DNA of 64,000 bases from Phascolarctos cinereus (GCF_002099425.1 NW_018344059.1:9602501-9666500); one strand, 5' to 3'; counted from the first letter of the stretch, positions 45,661-57,594 are shown. Numbers and translations are program-made. The notes: generated by a model not told the origin, from the letters alone.

Positions 45661-46064
45661 CACGTTTCTAAAATAATCAGTAGTTCTTTATAAAGGAGAA
45701 TGCATTGAGTGATAACTACTTCTTGTACCTCAGGTAGGATCAGTCACAGCATAGGAATGCATATAGTATGGACCAGCTGTGCTGGGACACCCTACCTACT
45801 CTTTATGCATGCCTGTGAATGGTAACTGGGTCCATTACATCCATGTTAGCTGCATGTGCTCAAAGTTCAATATTTCTACCATAGTGGAGAAGGGCAGTAC
45901 CTCTTTAACCCCACACAGGAAGCTCAGGAAGAAAAAGCTACTTGACACACATTGAGTAGAAGGAAGAGAACCACATAGAACAGTCATTACTTTTTCAAGA
46001 CCCACTGAGTCACATGATGACAAAAAATTGCTAAGAAAATTGGACAGCAGAGTAACATCATGTG
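45661..46064. other. Unassigned non-coding sequence
   Basis: Nothing recognised. Confidence 0.35.
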
Positions 46065-47640
46065 CCATGTGCCAAGATAAGCTCCAAATGGAAATATGAC
46101 TTACACATTAAAAAGGTCACATCATAAACAAATTAGAAGAAAAAGGAATTCTCTTTCAGATAACAGGTATTCAAAACATTCTCATTGTGTAAAAAGAGTT
46201 GCATTAAATAAGCCACTTTTGTGTCAGTTAAAAATGTATGCTTTCAGTAGGTCTTATCAGCGGCAATATATTGCAGTTCTAACTTAGGGTTGAAATCACT
46301 TCATATTGTGATTTTATATTTTATGTGCAGTATATTCCCCCAAAGTATACCTTATTAAATATTTTATGATGAAAAAAGAAGAGTCCATGACCAAATAAGT
46401 GATAGAAAGGATCAAAGAAGATAAAATTGACAATTTTTATTAAATAATTTTTTTTTTTGTGAGGCAACTGGGGTTAAGTGACTGGCCCAGAGTCACACAG
46501 CTAGTAAGTGTTATATGTCTGAGGCTGGATTTGAACTCAGGTCCTCCTGACTCCAGGGCTGGTGCTGTATCCACTGCACCACCTCACTGCCCCATTTATT
46601 ATATAAAATTAAAATGTTTTTGCACAAATAAATCTAATGCATTTAAGATTAAGAGGGAAATAGTTAACTGGAGAAAATCTGTACAGATGCTTTCTCTGAT
46701 AAAGTTCTCATTTCCAAGATATTTAAGGAACAACTTCAAATTTATTAAAAAGTCATTTCCCAGTTGATAAATGGTCAAAAGATAGGAACAGGTGGTTCTC
46801 AAGGGAAGAAATCTAAGCTATCTATAACTACATGAAAACATTCTCCAAATAACTGATAATTAGAGAAATGCAAATTAAAACAACCCTTAGGTTCCTCTCT
46901 GTCAGATGGGCAAAGTTGAATAAAAGATGAATGGCAAATGTTAAGGAAGTGCAAGAAAGCATTATTCATACACTATTAACAAAGTTGTGAGTTGTTCCAG
47001 CATGTTGTAAATGAATTTGTATCTATGCCTCCAAAAGTTACTAAACTGTGCACACTATTTGGCCTAGTAATACCACTACTAGGCCTGTCCCCTAGAGATA
47101 TAAAAGAAATAGGAAAAAGTCCTCTATGCACAAAAATACTTATAGCAGTGGCAACACCCACCCCCAAGAAAGCTGGAAACTAAGACGGTGCCTATCAGTT
47201 GGGGAATAGATGAATAGATTATGGTATGTGAATGTAATGGAATATTACTGTTTTAAGAAATGAGGAAGGATAGTTTTTGAGAAACATAGAAAGACTTGAA
47301 TACAGTGAAGCAGAGGCAAGTGAGTGAAACCAGAAGAATAATTTATACTATAGCGTCAATGTTGTAAAAAAAATTCTGAAAGACTTAAGATCTCTAATCC
47401 CCACAGTGATAAACCATGATTCCAGAGGACTAATGATGAAGATTATTATTATTATTCACTTCCATCAGAGAGATGATGGACTAACATACAGAATAGGACA
47501 TATAGTTTGGGACATGACCAATATGGAAATTTATTTTGCTCCACAATGTTTATTTGTTATAAGGGTTTTGTATCTTTTTTTTTCAGTTGAGGTGATATGG
47601 GAAGGAGAGAAGTAAATGCTGGATAATTGAAAAAAATTAA
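46065..47640 (+). mobile_element. L1 3' part, split by a SINE
   Basis: ORF2 C-terminal half to 3' end. Segments: atggaaatatgacttacacattaaaaagg, aattagaagaaaaagg, tgcacaaataaatctaatgc (the SFCTNK region), gttgataaatggtcaaaag (DKWSK), ctactaggcctgtcccctagag (LLGLSPRD in frame), ggaatagatgaatagattatgg, gtgaagcagaggcaagtgag, and an A-tail near 47628-47640. The longest frames are about 100 codons. A WSINE1-like SINE sits at 46448-46595. Confidence 0.8.
46448..46595 (-). mobile_element. WSINE1/MAR1-like SINE nested in L1
   Basis: Antisense, T-tract then gaggcaactggggttaagtgac to cacctcactgcccc. Flanks tttattaaata (46437-46447) and tttattatata (46596-46606) form the target-site duplication. L1 frame sequence continues on both sides. 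Confidence 0.9.
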
Positions 47641-47649
47641 AGAGCTACT

Positions 47650-48110
47650 ATATATATTTCTGCACATATGTGTACTTCTCTTTCTTTGACCTCTTTGTGA
47701 TTACATGCCTCATATTGTTATTGTTGGGTCAAGATACTATGTGCAGTTTAATGATTTTTCAGTCGTCATTTCAAATTACTTTCCAAAATGTTTATACCAA
47801 TTCATGACACCTGTTGCTGTTCCCTAATGTTCCTGTCTTCCCATAGTCCCCCCCCCCCAATGTTTATCATTTTACTCTTTTGTCTTCTTTGCAAATTTGA
47901 TGGATGTCAGTGAGGTTGGAAATTCAGAGTTTCTGTAATTTCCATTCCTATAATTATTAGTGATTTGGAACATTTTTATACAGTAGTTAATAGCTTGGAT
48001 TTCTTCCTCTGAAACTACAGGATAATATCCATTTACCATATAGTTATTGGGAAATGGCTCTTGTTCTTAAAATTTTAAATAATTCCTTATAAATTGTGGA
48101 TATGTTATTT
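47650..48110 (-). mobile_element. L1 ORF2 C-terminal fragment
   Basis: Antisense L1: tattgttattgttgggtcaag, tttcaaattactttccaaaatg, ccatatagttattgggaaatgg. Tail-to-tail with the preceding L1 but lacking a 3' UTR, so it is a separate piece. Confidence 0.6.
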
Positions 48111-49214
48111 TCAGAGAGAGGAAAAATAATTGCTTGATAATCAGAAAAAAAATTCAATATAAAAAACAGAAAAGAGGATTGCATATACAAATAAGAACTG
48201 TGGCTTAGTATACATTTTTCTTCAGCATATAGTAAATTTAATAAGTAGTAACAACAGAGACAAAAAAGACCTACTGAGTAAGTAGTTCTTTTTGTTCAGT
48301 AGCCAATAATAGGATTACTTCATCATCTCAAAGCATTAGTGCTGAGCCACATATGTTCTCGTAAATTGCCAGGTCTACCCCCAGGCATGGTCTTTGGGAT
48401 GAAATCCTCTATACACTTGAATATGAATAAGCCTATGCTAGTACATATGTCAAGCCATTGACAAAATCCCTAAAAGCTTATTTAGATTTCTTATCCCTTA
48501 TAGTCTCAAAGGATTCAGATCGGATTGTCCTTTCTTGTCCTTTTGCTTCTGGTACTTGGAGAGCATGTACATTTGATGGAAGTCATGTTATTTCTAGCTT
48601 CTCTGGGAAAAGGCTGAGAGAATAGGAACAGTGTAAGGGAGGACCTGAGATAAATAGGAGGAAAAAGGGAAATGTGCAGATGATTTGCAGAAGTTTTGGC
48701 TTGATAAGAAGGCCAGACATTGAATTTGGGGAGGAAAAATTTGGGAGAAATGGATGAAAAGTTGGAGAAAAATCCCCAGGTCTGGATTATTTTTCACCCT
48801 TCTATGACATAGGGTTACAGGAGAAAGAGCAAGATGATGAAGGCTGAAGAGAAAAACACAAGGAGAAAGAAAAGAAGAAAGTAGTCATCAGAGCAAAATA
48901 AGAGAAGGTAAGAGAAACACATGGGTAAAACAAATAGGTGGTTAGTGAGAAAAGGGAAATGAAGTAGGATAGGGCTCCAGTGAATTTGTTGAGACAAAGC
49001 AAGAGAATTCAGATATGTGTGAGCTGTTAATATGTAATAAAATGTCATAAACATCTTAAATTACCTAGGGGTGAAGTGTAAACAACCATAAGTAGTTCAA
49101 AAAATAAGACTCAGAACATTACTCAGCATTGAGAATAAAGTTAATTTTACTGGGACTTATACTGGACGTGGTTTGTATTTCTGCCAACAGCCAAGTGACC
49201 ATTCTCTTTGTAGC
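48111..49214. other. Unassigned, purine-rich
   Basis: A GA-rich stretch at 48600-48960. The minus-strand frames of 66-79 codons there are phenylalanine/serine-rich, which reflects composition only. Confidence 0.4.
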
Positions 49215-49217
49215 TAT

Positions 49218-49625
49218 AACTGTACAGTTGTTTTTCAGTCATGTCTGACCATTTGTGATCCTGTTTGGGGTTTTCTTGGCAAATATGTGAGAATGGTTTG
49301 TCATTTCCTTCTCAAGTTCAGTGAGGAAATTGAGGCAAATAACATTAAGTGACTTGTCTAGAGTCACACAGCTAAGTAAGTGTCTAAGGCTAAGATTTGG
49401 GCTCAGGAGGAGGAGTCTTTTTTTATTGGTGAGGCAATTGGGGTTAAGTGACTTGCCCAGAGTCACACAGCTAGTGAGTGTTATGTGTCTGAGGCCAGAT
49501 TTGAACTCGGGTCCTCCTGACTCCAGGGCTGGTGCTTTATCCACTGCACCACCTAGCTGCCCCCAGGAGGAGTCTTTCTGACCCAGGCCCCACACTCTAT
49601 CTACTGTGTCACCTCATTGCCTTTG
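49218..49625 (-). mobile_element. ACAACAA-tailed SINE, split by a WSINE1-like SINE
   Basis: Antisense copy: tcagtcatgtctgaccatttg, tttggggttttcttggcaaa, gaatggtttgtcatttcc on the left; tgacccaggccccacactctatctac on the right. Interrupted at 49421-49564. Confidence 0.85.
49421..49564 (-). mobile_element. WSINE1/MAR1-like SINE nested in a SINE
   Basis: Antisense copy with target-site duplication aggaggagtcttt at 49408-49420 and 49565-49577, exact. It is younger than its host. Confidence 0.93.
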
Positions 49626-49709
49626 TAAACACAATACAGGAAGAAAACTAGCAGTTGAGACATCTAGAAATTCATAGGAGACAAAAATCCAAGAAGGTAG
49701 TCAGGAGTA

Positions 49710-49962
49710 AAGACTAACAACTATACAGCAGTCACTATGTGCCAGGAACTGTGCCAGGCTCTTTACAAATACTATCTTCTTTGATCTTCACAAGAAACCC
49801 CACAGATAGGTACCATTATTATCCTCATTTTATAGAAGAGGAAACTGAGGCAAGCAGAAGTTGTGACTTGCCTGGAGTCACATAGCTGGTGTCTGAAGTC
49901 AGATTTGAATTAAGGGCTTCCGGACTCTGGTCCCAGTGCTTTATCTACTGTGCCATGGCCCC
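49710..49962 (-). mobile_element. THER1-like SINE
   Basis: cagtcactatgtgccaggaactgtgcc, ttatagaagaggaaactgaggc, acttgcctggagtcacatag, ending ctgtgccatggcccc. Confidence 0.75.
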
Positions 49963-50129
49963 AAATGTCTGTATGTAAATGTTCACAGGTTGGACAATGA
50001 GCAAGAGGACCTAGAAGTCACAATGCAAAGAGGCGAATTTTACCTTATTCATAACACTTAGACTTAGGGAAGGGGAAAGAAATGAAACCCATGACTGGAA
50101 TGTCTCACAAAGGTTTTTTTTTTTTTTAA

Positions 50130-50365
50130 ATCTGTGTGATTTCATCAGTGTAGAGAGCTGCCCAGTGAGGAAGCTTTATCTATCAATGGAGATCTACAAT
50201 TGCTCTATAACTTAGAGTCTTTGAGAATTGCCATGGGCCAATGAGAGTTTAACTGATTTGCTAAAATCATATAGCCAGAATATGTAAGAGGTGGGACATG
50301 AAACTAGGTCATCGTGACTCTATGGCCTATTCTCTAGGAATTGTGTGATACTGTGTCTCATGAAT
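50130..50365 (-). mobile_element. SINE of a third family, copy 3
   Basis: atctgtgtgatttcatcagtg, tatcaatggagatctacaattg, tataacttagagtctttgag, then gaaactaggtcatcgtgac. Same layout as 13826 and 14122. Confidence 0.6.
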
Positions 50366-51140
50366 GACTATATATTATTCCAACTAATTATTATAGCAAC
50401 ACATGATGGTGGGAAGGGTATCATTGTATGTTAAGAAGGTATAATTATGTAAGGAAATACAAGAACCAGAGAAGAGGAGGAGAGAAGCTTAGATGATATA
50501 TGAGTGATGACTGATGGAGAGGTGATTTTGTTATTGGTTTATAATAGACTGCCTGAATAGAAAGAAAAAAATAGATGAGTTCAGGAAATAGATCATAAGA
50601 CTGGCAAAGAGCCATGATACAATAGTAAACAGGGATCTCGATTATCCAGACATCTGCTAGAGCTCATTCTCTGCCAAAAGCAGATGATTAATGATTGATT
50701 GACTTGTCTTAATGTTAATTTTATCTTTCAAAAGGTGGAGGAACCAACAAGGAGAAACTCTCTTAAAGATATGCTTCTCACTTACAGGGAGGAAGTAGTT
50801 GTTGGAGTAGGAATTATGGGTTGGGGGGAGTCACAATGGAGACGTTTGACCAATCTCTCCTACAGTTTGTGATAAAGAAAGGAAGTCAGGTACAGTTGGA
50901 AATGAACCCTAGATTTTGGAAGCAGATTTCAAAGGGTTCAGAGGAAAGAACTAAAATTCTACAAGGAAAGTCAGGTGAGGTGTAAAAAGAATTTCACAAA
51001 TCTAAATCTAAAGACATAAAGGAAACCAATCCAATGATGGAGGAAAAATAAGAGTTTTCTAAAGGAACCAGTGTGAATGTAGAGACAGTTTACTAACCAA
51101 CCTAGATTCTTCAAAGAAGGAAGGAGGAAGGAAGCAAGGG
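50366..51140. other. Unassigned non-coding sequence
   Basis: Nothing recognised with confidence. Purine-rich around 50730-51060. Confidence 0.35.
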
Positions 51141-51147
51141 CAACTGA

Positions 51148-51362
51148 TGTTCAATCATTTCAATTGTGTATGACTCTTCTTGCCCAGGTTTGGGAGTTTC
51201 TTGACAAAGACATTGGAGTGGTTTGCCATTACCTTCTCCAGTTCATTTTTACAGATGAGGGATTGTCCAGGGTCACACAGCTAGTAAGTGAGGCCAGATT
51301 TGAGCTCAAGAGGATGAGTCTTCCTGACTTCAGGCCTGGCACCCGATCTACTGCAGAAGTTC
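51148..51362 (-). mobile_element. ACAACAA-tailed SINE
   Basis: Antisense copy: caattgtgtatgactcttcttg, gtggtttgccattaccttctcc, gtccagggtcacacagctag, ggcctggcacccgatctactgc. Confidence 0.8.
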
Positions 51363-51739
51363 CAATACTCACAGTGAGCTGAGGCTGGGGAGCTAAGGAT
51401 ACCAAAAAAGCATTTGTCTTGTTTCCTTCATTTTGAGGAAATGAGGACCAAAGAAGAAATAGGATTGCTCAGAATGGGTAGAACAATGATAATTGAATAG
51501 AAGACAAAGATAAAGATGCTCAACTCTTATCACGTTTCTGTTTTCTCTGTCTAAAATTACTTTTAGGCTGGAAATGATGACAAAAATGGTTAATTAAAAT
51601 TTGATATACTACATAAGTAAAAACATTGTGGTATTTGGTCCAGATGTACTATATTCTTGGTGACTGAGAAAACTGGTGGATGTGAATCCTGAGCCAGTGT
51701 AAGTAATATGGGAAAGACAACAGAGATTGAGAAAGCTGA
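51363..51739. other. Unassigned non-coding sequence
   Basis: Nothing recognised. Confidence 0.35.
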
Positions 51740-53590
51740 CTTATGCCTGGAGAAGAATAAATGTTCCAATTTCAAAAGGAAAAAAAAAGTGAAATATGTT
51801 TGCAAAGCATAGACCAGTGAACTTGCTTTCAATTCTTGGGAAAATTATAGGATGGATTATTAAAGAGATGGTTTACGTAAAGGAAGCGAGGAAGAGCCAG
51901 TACAGCCTCATTCGGAGAACACTTACTTTTTTCTTAATGGAGTTACCAAAGTGGTTTGTCAAAGAATGCCAGAGATATAATTTACCTAGATTTCAGCAAA
52001 GGCTTTGGTCAAGTTATCTTATTCTAGTCTTGTGGAAATGATGGAGAAATATGAACTAGATAGCAATGCAACCAGGTGGATTTGAACCTGATTTAATGGC
52101 TTTATTCACAGAATTAATCATCAATCATGCAATGATACTTTGGCAGGAGTCTCCAGAAGAGTGCCCTAGAGATCTTTAATTGGCCTTGTGTTGTCTAACC
52201 TTTTTGTCAATGACTTGGATAAATATAAAGTTTATTAATCCAGTTTGTAGGTGACACAATGCTGGGAGGGATAATATGTATAATGAAAGAGTCAGGCTGT
52301 TGACAGGCTAGAGTGGAATCTAATAAGATAAAATCCAATATAGATAAATACTAAGTCTTATATTAGTGCCAGCTAATGGTGTAGTGGTTAGAGTGCTGGG
52401 CCTAGAGTCAGGAAGACTCATCCTCCTGAGTTCAAATCTGGGCTCAGAAACAGTAGCTGTGTGACCTTGGGCAAATCACTTAACTCTGTTTGCCTCTGGT
52501 TCCTCATCTGTGAAATGAGCTGGAGAAGGAAATGGCAAACCACTCCAGTATCTCTGCCAAGAAAATCCCACATGGGGTCATGAAGAGTTGGGCATGACTG
52601 AAATAGCTGAATGACAACAAATAGATAAATGTAAAGTCTTACACTTGGGTTAAAAAATTAGCTTTTCAAGAAAAAGATGGAGGAAGCATGGTTAGACAGC
52701 AGGTATTCTGAAAAAAAATCTGGGTTTTTCAGCGAACTTCAATCTCAAATATAATTGTGACACGGCAACCAAAAGAGTCAATGTAGTCTTGGGTACATTA
52801 AGAGAAAGGGGTAGGGAAGAAAAAAAGGAAAAAAGAATTTGCATGATAATTTTGTTTTATGTTTGGAGAGAAAAGGAATTTATACATGGTAGATTTGCAG
52901 TACCATGTGTAATCATCTTTTTTTAAAATTGTATTGTGTTATGAATACCATTGTTTTGTTCTGTGAATTGAAAATAAAATATATTTGTTCTTTCTACCTA
53001 CCCCCATTCTACCCACACACAAAAAAGAGAGGCATAGCTTCCAGGAATAAGAGAATGATAACCCTTCTATGTTTTTCTTAACTCATACCACAACTGGAGT
53101 GTTGGGTTCATTCTGGATGTCATAGATTACAAAGTACTTGGCTAAGCTGAATTTTGTCCAGAGATGGACAGCCAGAATGGCGGAAGTAACTTCTCTGTAC
53201 TTTGTGAGGATTAGTTGAAGGTTAAGAGATTTTAGCTTGGGGAGAGTAGACACAGGAGACACAATAGCTACCTTCAAACATTTTAAGGTCTGTTATTTGG
53301 AAGAGGAATTATCCTGTTCCAGTTGCTCCAGAAAGCACTACCAGAAACATTAGTAGAAATTGCAAAGAGGGAAATTTAGGCTCTATGTCAGGATAAATTT
53401 CCTAATCATTAAGGCCATCCAAAAGAGGAATGAATTGCCTTGAAAGGTGGAGGATTCCCCCTTCTTGGGGGTCTTCAGGCAAAAGGGGCATGTTATAATT
53501 GTTGGGCATGTTGAATTAGGACATACGTTTTTGGGTATGAGTCATACTAGATAGCTACTAATATCCCTTCCACTGCTAAAATTTTTCTCA
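51740..53590 (+). mobile_element. CR1-type LINE, reverse transcriptase to 3' end, with insertions
   Basis: Sense order fits CR1. The RT approach reads gcatagaccagtgaacttgc and gggaaaattataggatggattattaaag (YRPVNLLSI.GKI.ERIIK-like). Then come ttacctagatttcagcaaagg (YLDFSKAF motif A), ttgtcaatgacttggataaa (FVNDLDK), gtaggtgacacaatgctggg (ADDTKL-like), and gataaatgtaaagtcttacacttgg. From about 53030 follow ggagtgttgggttcattctgg and the 3' end. It is frame-broken. A SINE sits at 52361-52620, and about 52800-53028 looks like a second, unidentified insertion. Confidence 0.7.
52361..52620 (+). mobile_element. ACAACAA-tailed SINE nested in CR1
   Basis: Sense copy: taatggtgtagtggttagagtgctgggcc, gctgtgtgaccttgggcaaatcac, gctggagaaggaaatggcaaacc, catggggtcatgaagagttggg, ending atgacaacaa. 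Flanked by a 21-bp duplication of CR1 sequence at 52340-52360 and 52621-52641 (three differences). Confidence 0.88.
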
Positions 53591-53724
53591 TGAGTCTGAC
53601 AGACTTAGCAATGATGGCATTAGTCTTCACAAACTCCCAATAATCTCCACCAAATCCTAGAAAAGTCTTTTGATCTAGACAATTCTCTGCACATAACCAT
53701 CTGATGAGTGCTTCTGTCTTCTTT
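53591..53724. other. Unassigned short stretch
   Basis: Between the CR1 3' end and the next L1; nothing recognised. Confidence 0.3.
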
Positions 53725-54965
53725 TTTCCTCCTAATTAATGGTATTCTATTTTTTCCAATTACATACAAAGAGAGTTTTAAACATTAACTTTTATAATAT
53801 TTTGAGTTCCAAATTTTTTTCTTCCTTCCTCTCAAGATAGCAAGCAATCTGATATAGGTTGTACATGTACAATCATATTAAACATGTTTCCACGTTAGTC
53901 ATGTTGTGAAAGAAGAATCAGAACAAAAGAGAAAAACCCATGAGAAAGGGGAAAAAAAAGTTAAAATAGTATGCTTTGATCTGCATTCAGATGCCATAGT
54001 TCTTTCTCTGGATATGGATAGCATTTTCCATCATGAATCTTTTGGAATTGTCTAAGATCTTTGTATTGCTGAGAAGAGCTAAGTCTATCAAAGTTGATCA
54101 TTTCACAATGTTGCTGTTACCATGTACAGTGTTATCCTGGTTCTCTTCACTTCGCTCAGCATCAGTTCACGAAAGTATTTTCCAGGTTTTTCTGAAATCT
54201 GCCTACTCATCATTTCTGTAGAACAATCATATTGTATTACATTCATACACTACAATTTGTTCAGACATTCCTCAGTTGATGGGCATCCCCTCGATTTTCA
54301 ATTCTTTGCCACCCCAAAAAGAGCTGCTATAAATATTTTGTATGTATGGGTACTTTCCCCTTTTCTACGATCTCTTTGGATTACAGACCTAGTAGAGGTA
54401 TTGTTGGATCAAAGGCTATGCACAATTCTATAGGCTTTTAGACATAGTTCCAAATTGCTCTCCAGATTGGTTGGATGAGTTCACAACTCCACCAACAATG
54501 CATTAGTGTACCAATTTATAGCTTTAATTTCTTCATCTGAAAACTGACTGTTCCTATCCTTTGACCATTTATCAATTGGGGAACGACTTGTATTCTTGTA
54601 AATTTGACTTAGTTCTCAAACTATTTTGGAAATGAGGCCTTTATCAGAAATGTTGGCAGCAAAAATTGTTTCCCAGCTTTCTGCTTTCCTTCTTATCTTG
54701 GTTGAATTAGCTCTGTTTGTGCAAAAACTTTTTAATTTAATGTAATCAAAATGATCCATTTTGCATTTCATAATGTTCTCTATCTCTTGTTTGGTCATAA
54801 ATTCTTCCCTTATGCATAGATCTGACAGGTGAATTATTCCTTGCTCTCCTAATTTGTTTATGCTTTCACCTCTTATATTTAGATCATGTACCCATTTTGA
54901 CCTTATCTTGGCATATGGTGTAAGATGTTGATTTATGCCTCTTTTCTGCCATGCTATTTTCTAGG
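53725..54965 (-). mobile_element. L1 3' part, minus strand
   Basis: Antisense L1 from the 3' UTR (ttttgagttccaaattt; gatataggttgtacatgtac) into ORF2. The minus frame at 54616-54798 reads MTKQEIENIMKCKMDHFDYI, then KLKSFCTNRANSTKIRR, very close to the same segment in the L1 at 63720-63900. 5'-truncated at about 54965. Confidence 0.85.
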
Positions 54966-55590
54966 AGTACTTTTATCTTCTAAGAATGACTGTGTGACCC
55001 AGATACTTGACAGAAGTACTTCAGAACTTGAATTTGACAGCTTCAAACTAATATAATTTCAGCCTAACAATTACTTTAGTCTTTTCTCATGTTCTTCTAA
55101 TGTTCTCTCTAATGATAGGATCATTCAGTTAAACTAATAATTCCAGACAGTTCATATCATCAGTTGCCCTGGATTCAAAGAGCAAATTTCAGAGGTTAGA
55201 AAAGTGCTCAGTCTGCCTTGTTCATTTCCCTTGAGTGGGTAACACATGCTACCTAAATAAATGATTCTAGGATAAGAGGTTAACCCTGGCCCACTAAAAG
55301 AAAAAGAGAGAAAGAGAGAGCCCAAGTCACAAACTACTTAATCGAGTGAAGGAGTATAGCACACATGACTGGGACTGAAGATGGTAGAGAAAGTTTCTGA
55401 AAGGTATTGCTTCCAGATTTCCTCCCAGGACTATTCAGAACCTTCATATCCCCACGCAGAAAGATAGGGATTCTCAAGTCTGTAGAGAGCGAGCAGTAGT
55501 GAATCTTCAGCAGTACAGCAATTTTGGCACTAGATTATTCCTGTCTATATAGAATTATAGACTCCTTTCAGACACAGATAACAATCCATT
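54966..55590. other. Unassigned non-coding sequence
   Basis: Nothing recognised. Confidence 0.35.
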
Positions 55591-55594
55591 TAGA

Positions 55595-56005
55595 CATCAG
55601 CAAATTGTGGCCTATGAGCCACATCTGCCCTACAAGCCTATTTTTTTTGCATGGCCCCAAGAGCTAATAATGGCTTTTCTATTTTGAAATAAAGTTCAAT
55701 TGTCTTTTTAAATAGGCCTACAAAAGCAAGTGGTGCAGCTAGGTGGCACAGTGGATAGAGTGCTGGGCCTGGAGTCAGGAAGACTAATCTTCCTAAGTTC
55801 AAATCTGGTCTCAGACATTTACTCACTGTGTGACCCTGGGAAAATCATTTCACCCTGTTTACCTCAGTTCCTCATCTGAAAAATGAGCTGGAGAAGGAAA
55901 TGGAAACCACTCTATCTTTGCCAAGAAAACCCCATGGGGTCACGAAGAGTAAGCAATTTGGCCCTACATCTATTATCTGGAGATCCCTGATCTATCTGAT
56001 TTGTT
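55595..56005. mobile_element. hAT-like MITE, split by a SINE
   Basis: Left part atcagcaaattgtggcctatgagcc, catctgccctacaagcctattttt, gaaataaagttcaattg; right part aatttggccctacatctattatctgg. Resembles the old mammalian hAT repeats with a gcaaa.tttggccca...aaataaagtttt core. Terminal repeats are not clear. Confidence 0.45.
55733..55955 (+). mobile_element. ACAACAA-type SINE (tail lost), nested in a hAT
   Basis: gtgcagctaggtggcacagtgg, ggcctggagtcaggaagac, tgagctggagaaggaaatgg, ccccatggggtcacgaagagt. Short flank repeat aagcaa on both sides. Confidence 0.8.
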
Positions 56006-56339
56006 TTTGAAGGCTTTGGAGGTCTTGATTTGCCAAGATACAGGTCTGTGAGTTTTTGAACAGTTTTTTTCAATTTTCTTCCTTTGGTACAGGTCAGCCT
56101 TGGCACACATTCAACAAAGCTGGGGGGAGGCTGATATTTTAAGAGTGTACAACCTGTTTAGTTCAGATTCTCAAAACCATCTTTAGCATGACCTTTAAAA
56201 AGCTTCTCTTTCTTAGAGTAGGGGAGATAAAGCCTGAATGGTAAGATTTATCACAATTCTGAAAAAGGTGAAAATTTTTAAAAAATAACCTATTAAAATA
56301 AACATCCTGAGTCCCTTCAACTGAACTTCACATAACATA
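56006..56339. other. Unassigned non-coding sequence
   Basis: Nothing recognised. Confidence 0.35.
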
Positions 56340-56470
56340 GACATCACAATTCTGGTTGTCTACATCTGGATAACATCTAGCTTAGCAATGTCTTTCTTGA
56401 ACTGCAGCACCCAGAACTGAATACAATACTCCAGTGGTAGTCAGACTTGAGCAAAATGAAGAGGATTTAT
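56340..56470 (-). mobile_element. CR1-type LINE 3' fragment
   Basis: gcagcacccagaactgaatacaatactccagtggtagtcagac is the reverse complement of the CR1 segment near 53090-53120 (ctggagtgttgggttcattctgg) in a better-preserved form. Confidence 0.6.
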
Positions 56471-56762
56471 CAAACCAAGAAGTAACAAACAGGTATGATA
56501 TATTTCAAAGAAAATTATTAACTCAATATTCAAACATAATTATGCAACATTACATTTAATTCGAATGTTTCTTTTTCTTAAGAAGGGAGGCTGCCACTAG
56601 TTATTTCAGCATACAATGCATAATGAGATCCAATTCCACCCAAGGCTTAGACAATCATTGGGCCTTACTTCTACAGGCAGAATTTCGTATATGAATCATA
56701 TCTCAAAATCTGAGTTCAACTGCAGCAGTTACATGTCGAAAATGTTCAGCTGTAATACCAAT
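56471..56762. other. Unassigned non-coding sequence
   Basis: Nothing recognised. Confidence 0.35.
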
Positions 56763-56764
56763 TT

Positions 56765-57003
56765 TGGCAGCTAAGTGGTGGAGTGGATAGAGCTAGTCAG
56801 GAAGACCTGAGTTCAAATCAAGCCTCAGACACTTACTAGCTATGTGACCCTCAGCAAGTCCCTTAACTCCATTTGCCTCAGCTTACCCATCTGTAAAATG
56901 AGTTGGAGAAGGAAATGGCAAACCACTCCAGCATTTTTGCCAATAAAACCTCGAAAGAGGTCATGAAGAATTGGACACGACTGAAATGACTGAATAACAA
57001 CAA
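56765..57003 (+). mobile_element. ACAACAA-tailed SINE
   Basis: ggcagctaagtggtggagtgg, tactagctatgtgaccctcagc, gttggagaaggaaatggcaaacc, gaattggacacgactgaaatgac, ending ataacaacaa. Confidence 0.88.
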
Positions 57004-57029
57004 TAAAATACCAACTATAAGCTATTGAA

Positions 57030-57150
57030 AAGAACATTAATAGAAATAACACCTACTTCCCAGGGTTTTTGTGAAAATAAATTGAGGCAATATTTGCAAA
57101 GTGCTTTGTAAACCCTAAAGCACTATGGTATTACTGTTGTTGTTATTGTT
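57030..57150 (+). mobile_element. MIR/THER 3' half
   Basis: acctacttcccagggtttttgtg, gcaaagtgctttgtaaacccta. Confidence 0.6.
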
Positions 57151-57344
57151 ATAACAGTCCTTAGAACCTATGTTCAAAGTGGTAGGTGTGCTGGACCAAT
57201 GAAGAATGTCTTCACTCTGTCTCCCCTCTGTCATGGGGATCTGTACCACTATTTAACCATTCCCCAATCTATGAGCAGCTGCTTTGTTTCCAGTTCTTTG
57301 CTACAACAAAAAATAGTGGCATAAATTTTTGATGTACATTACTA

Positions 57345-57592
57345 TTTAGTCATTTTCAGTTGTGTCTGACTTTTTGTGAAAACCCATCTGGGGTTTTCTT
57401 GGCAAGGATGCTGGAGTGGTTTGCCATTTCCTTCTCCAGCTCATTTTACAGATGAGGAAACTGAGGCAAACAGGGTTAAGGGACTTGCCCCAGGCTACAC
57501 AGCTAGTAAGTGTCTGAGGTCACATTTGAACTCAGGAGGATGTGTTCCTGACTTTAGGCCTGGCACTCTGTCCACTCTGCCACTTGGATCCT
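57345..57592 (-). mobile_element. ACAACAA-tailed SINE nested in L1
   Basis: Antisense copy: cagttgtgtctgactttttgtg, tggggttttcttggcaagg, gctggagtggtttgccatttcc, ggttaagggacttgcccc, ctgtccactctgccactt. Confidence 0.85.
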
Positions 57593-57594
57593 CT

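Noticed and set aside
46065-48110. Twin-primed single L1 insertion
   Set aside because: The inverted piece lies after the A-tail of the plus-strand L1 rather than before its 3' segment, so it does not fit twin priming.
49321-49581. An 86-codon frame reading like QLGLSDLPRVTQLVS
   Set aside because: It is the antisense WSINE1-like SINE; the same wording recurs at 20540-20597 and 46459-46560.
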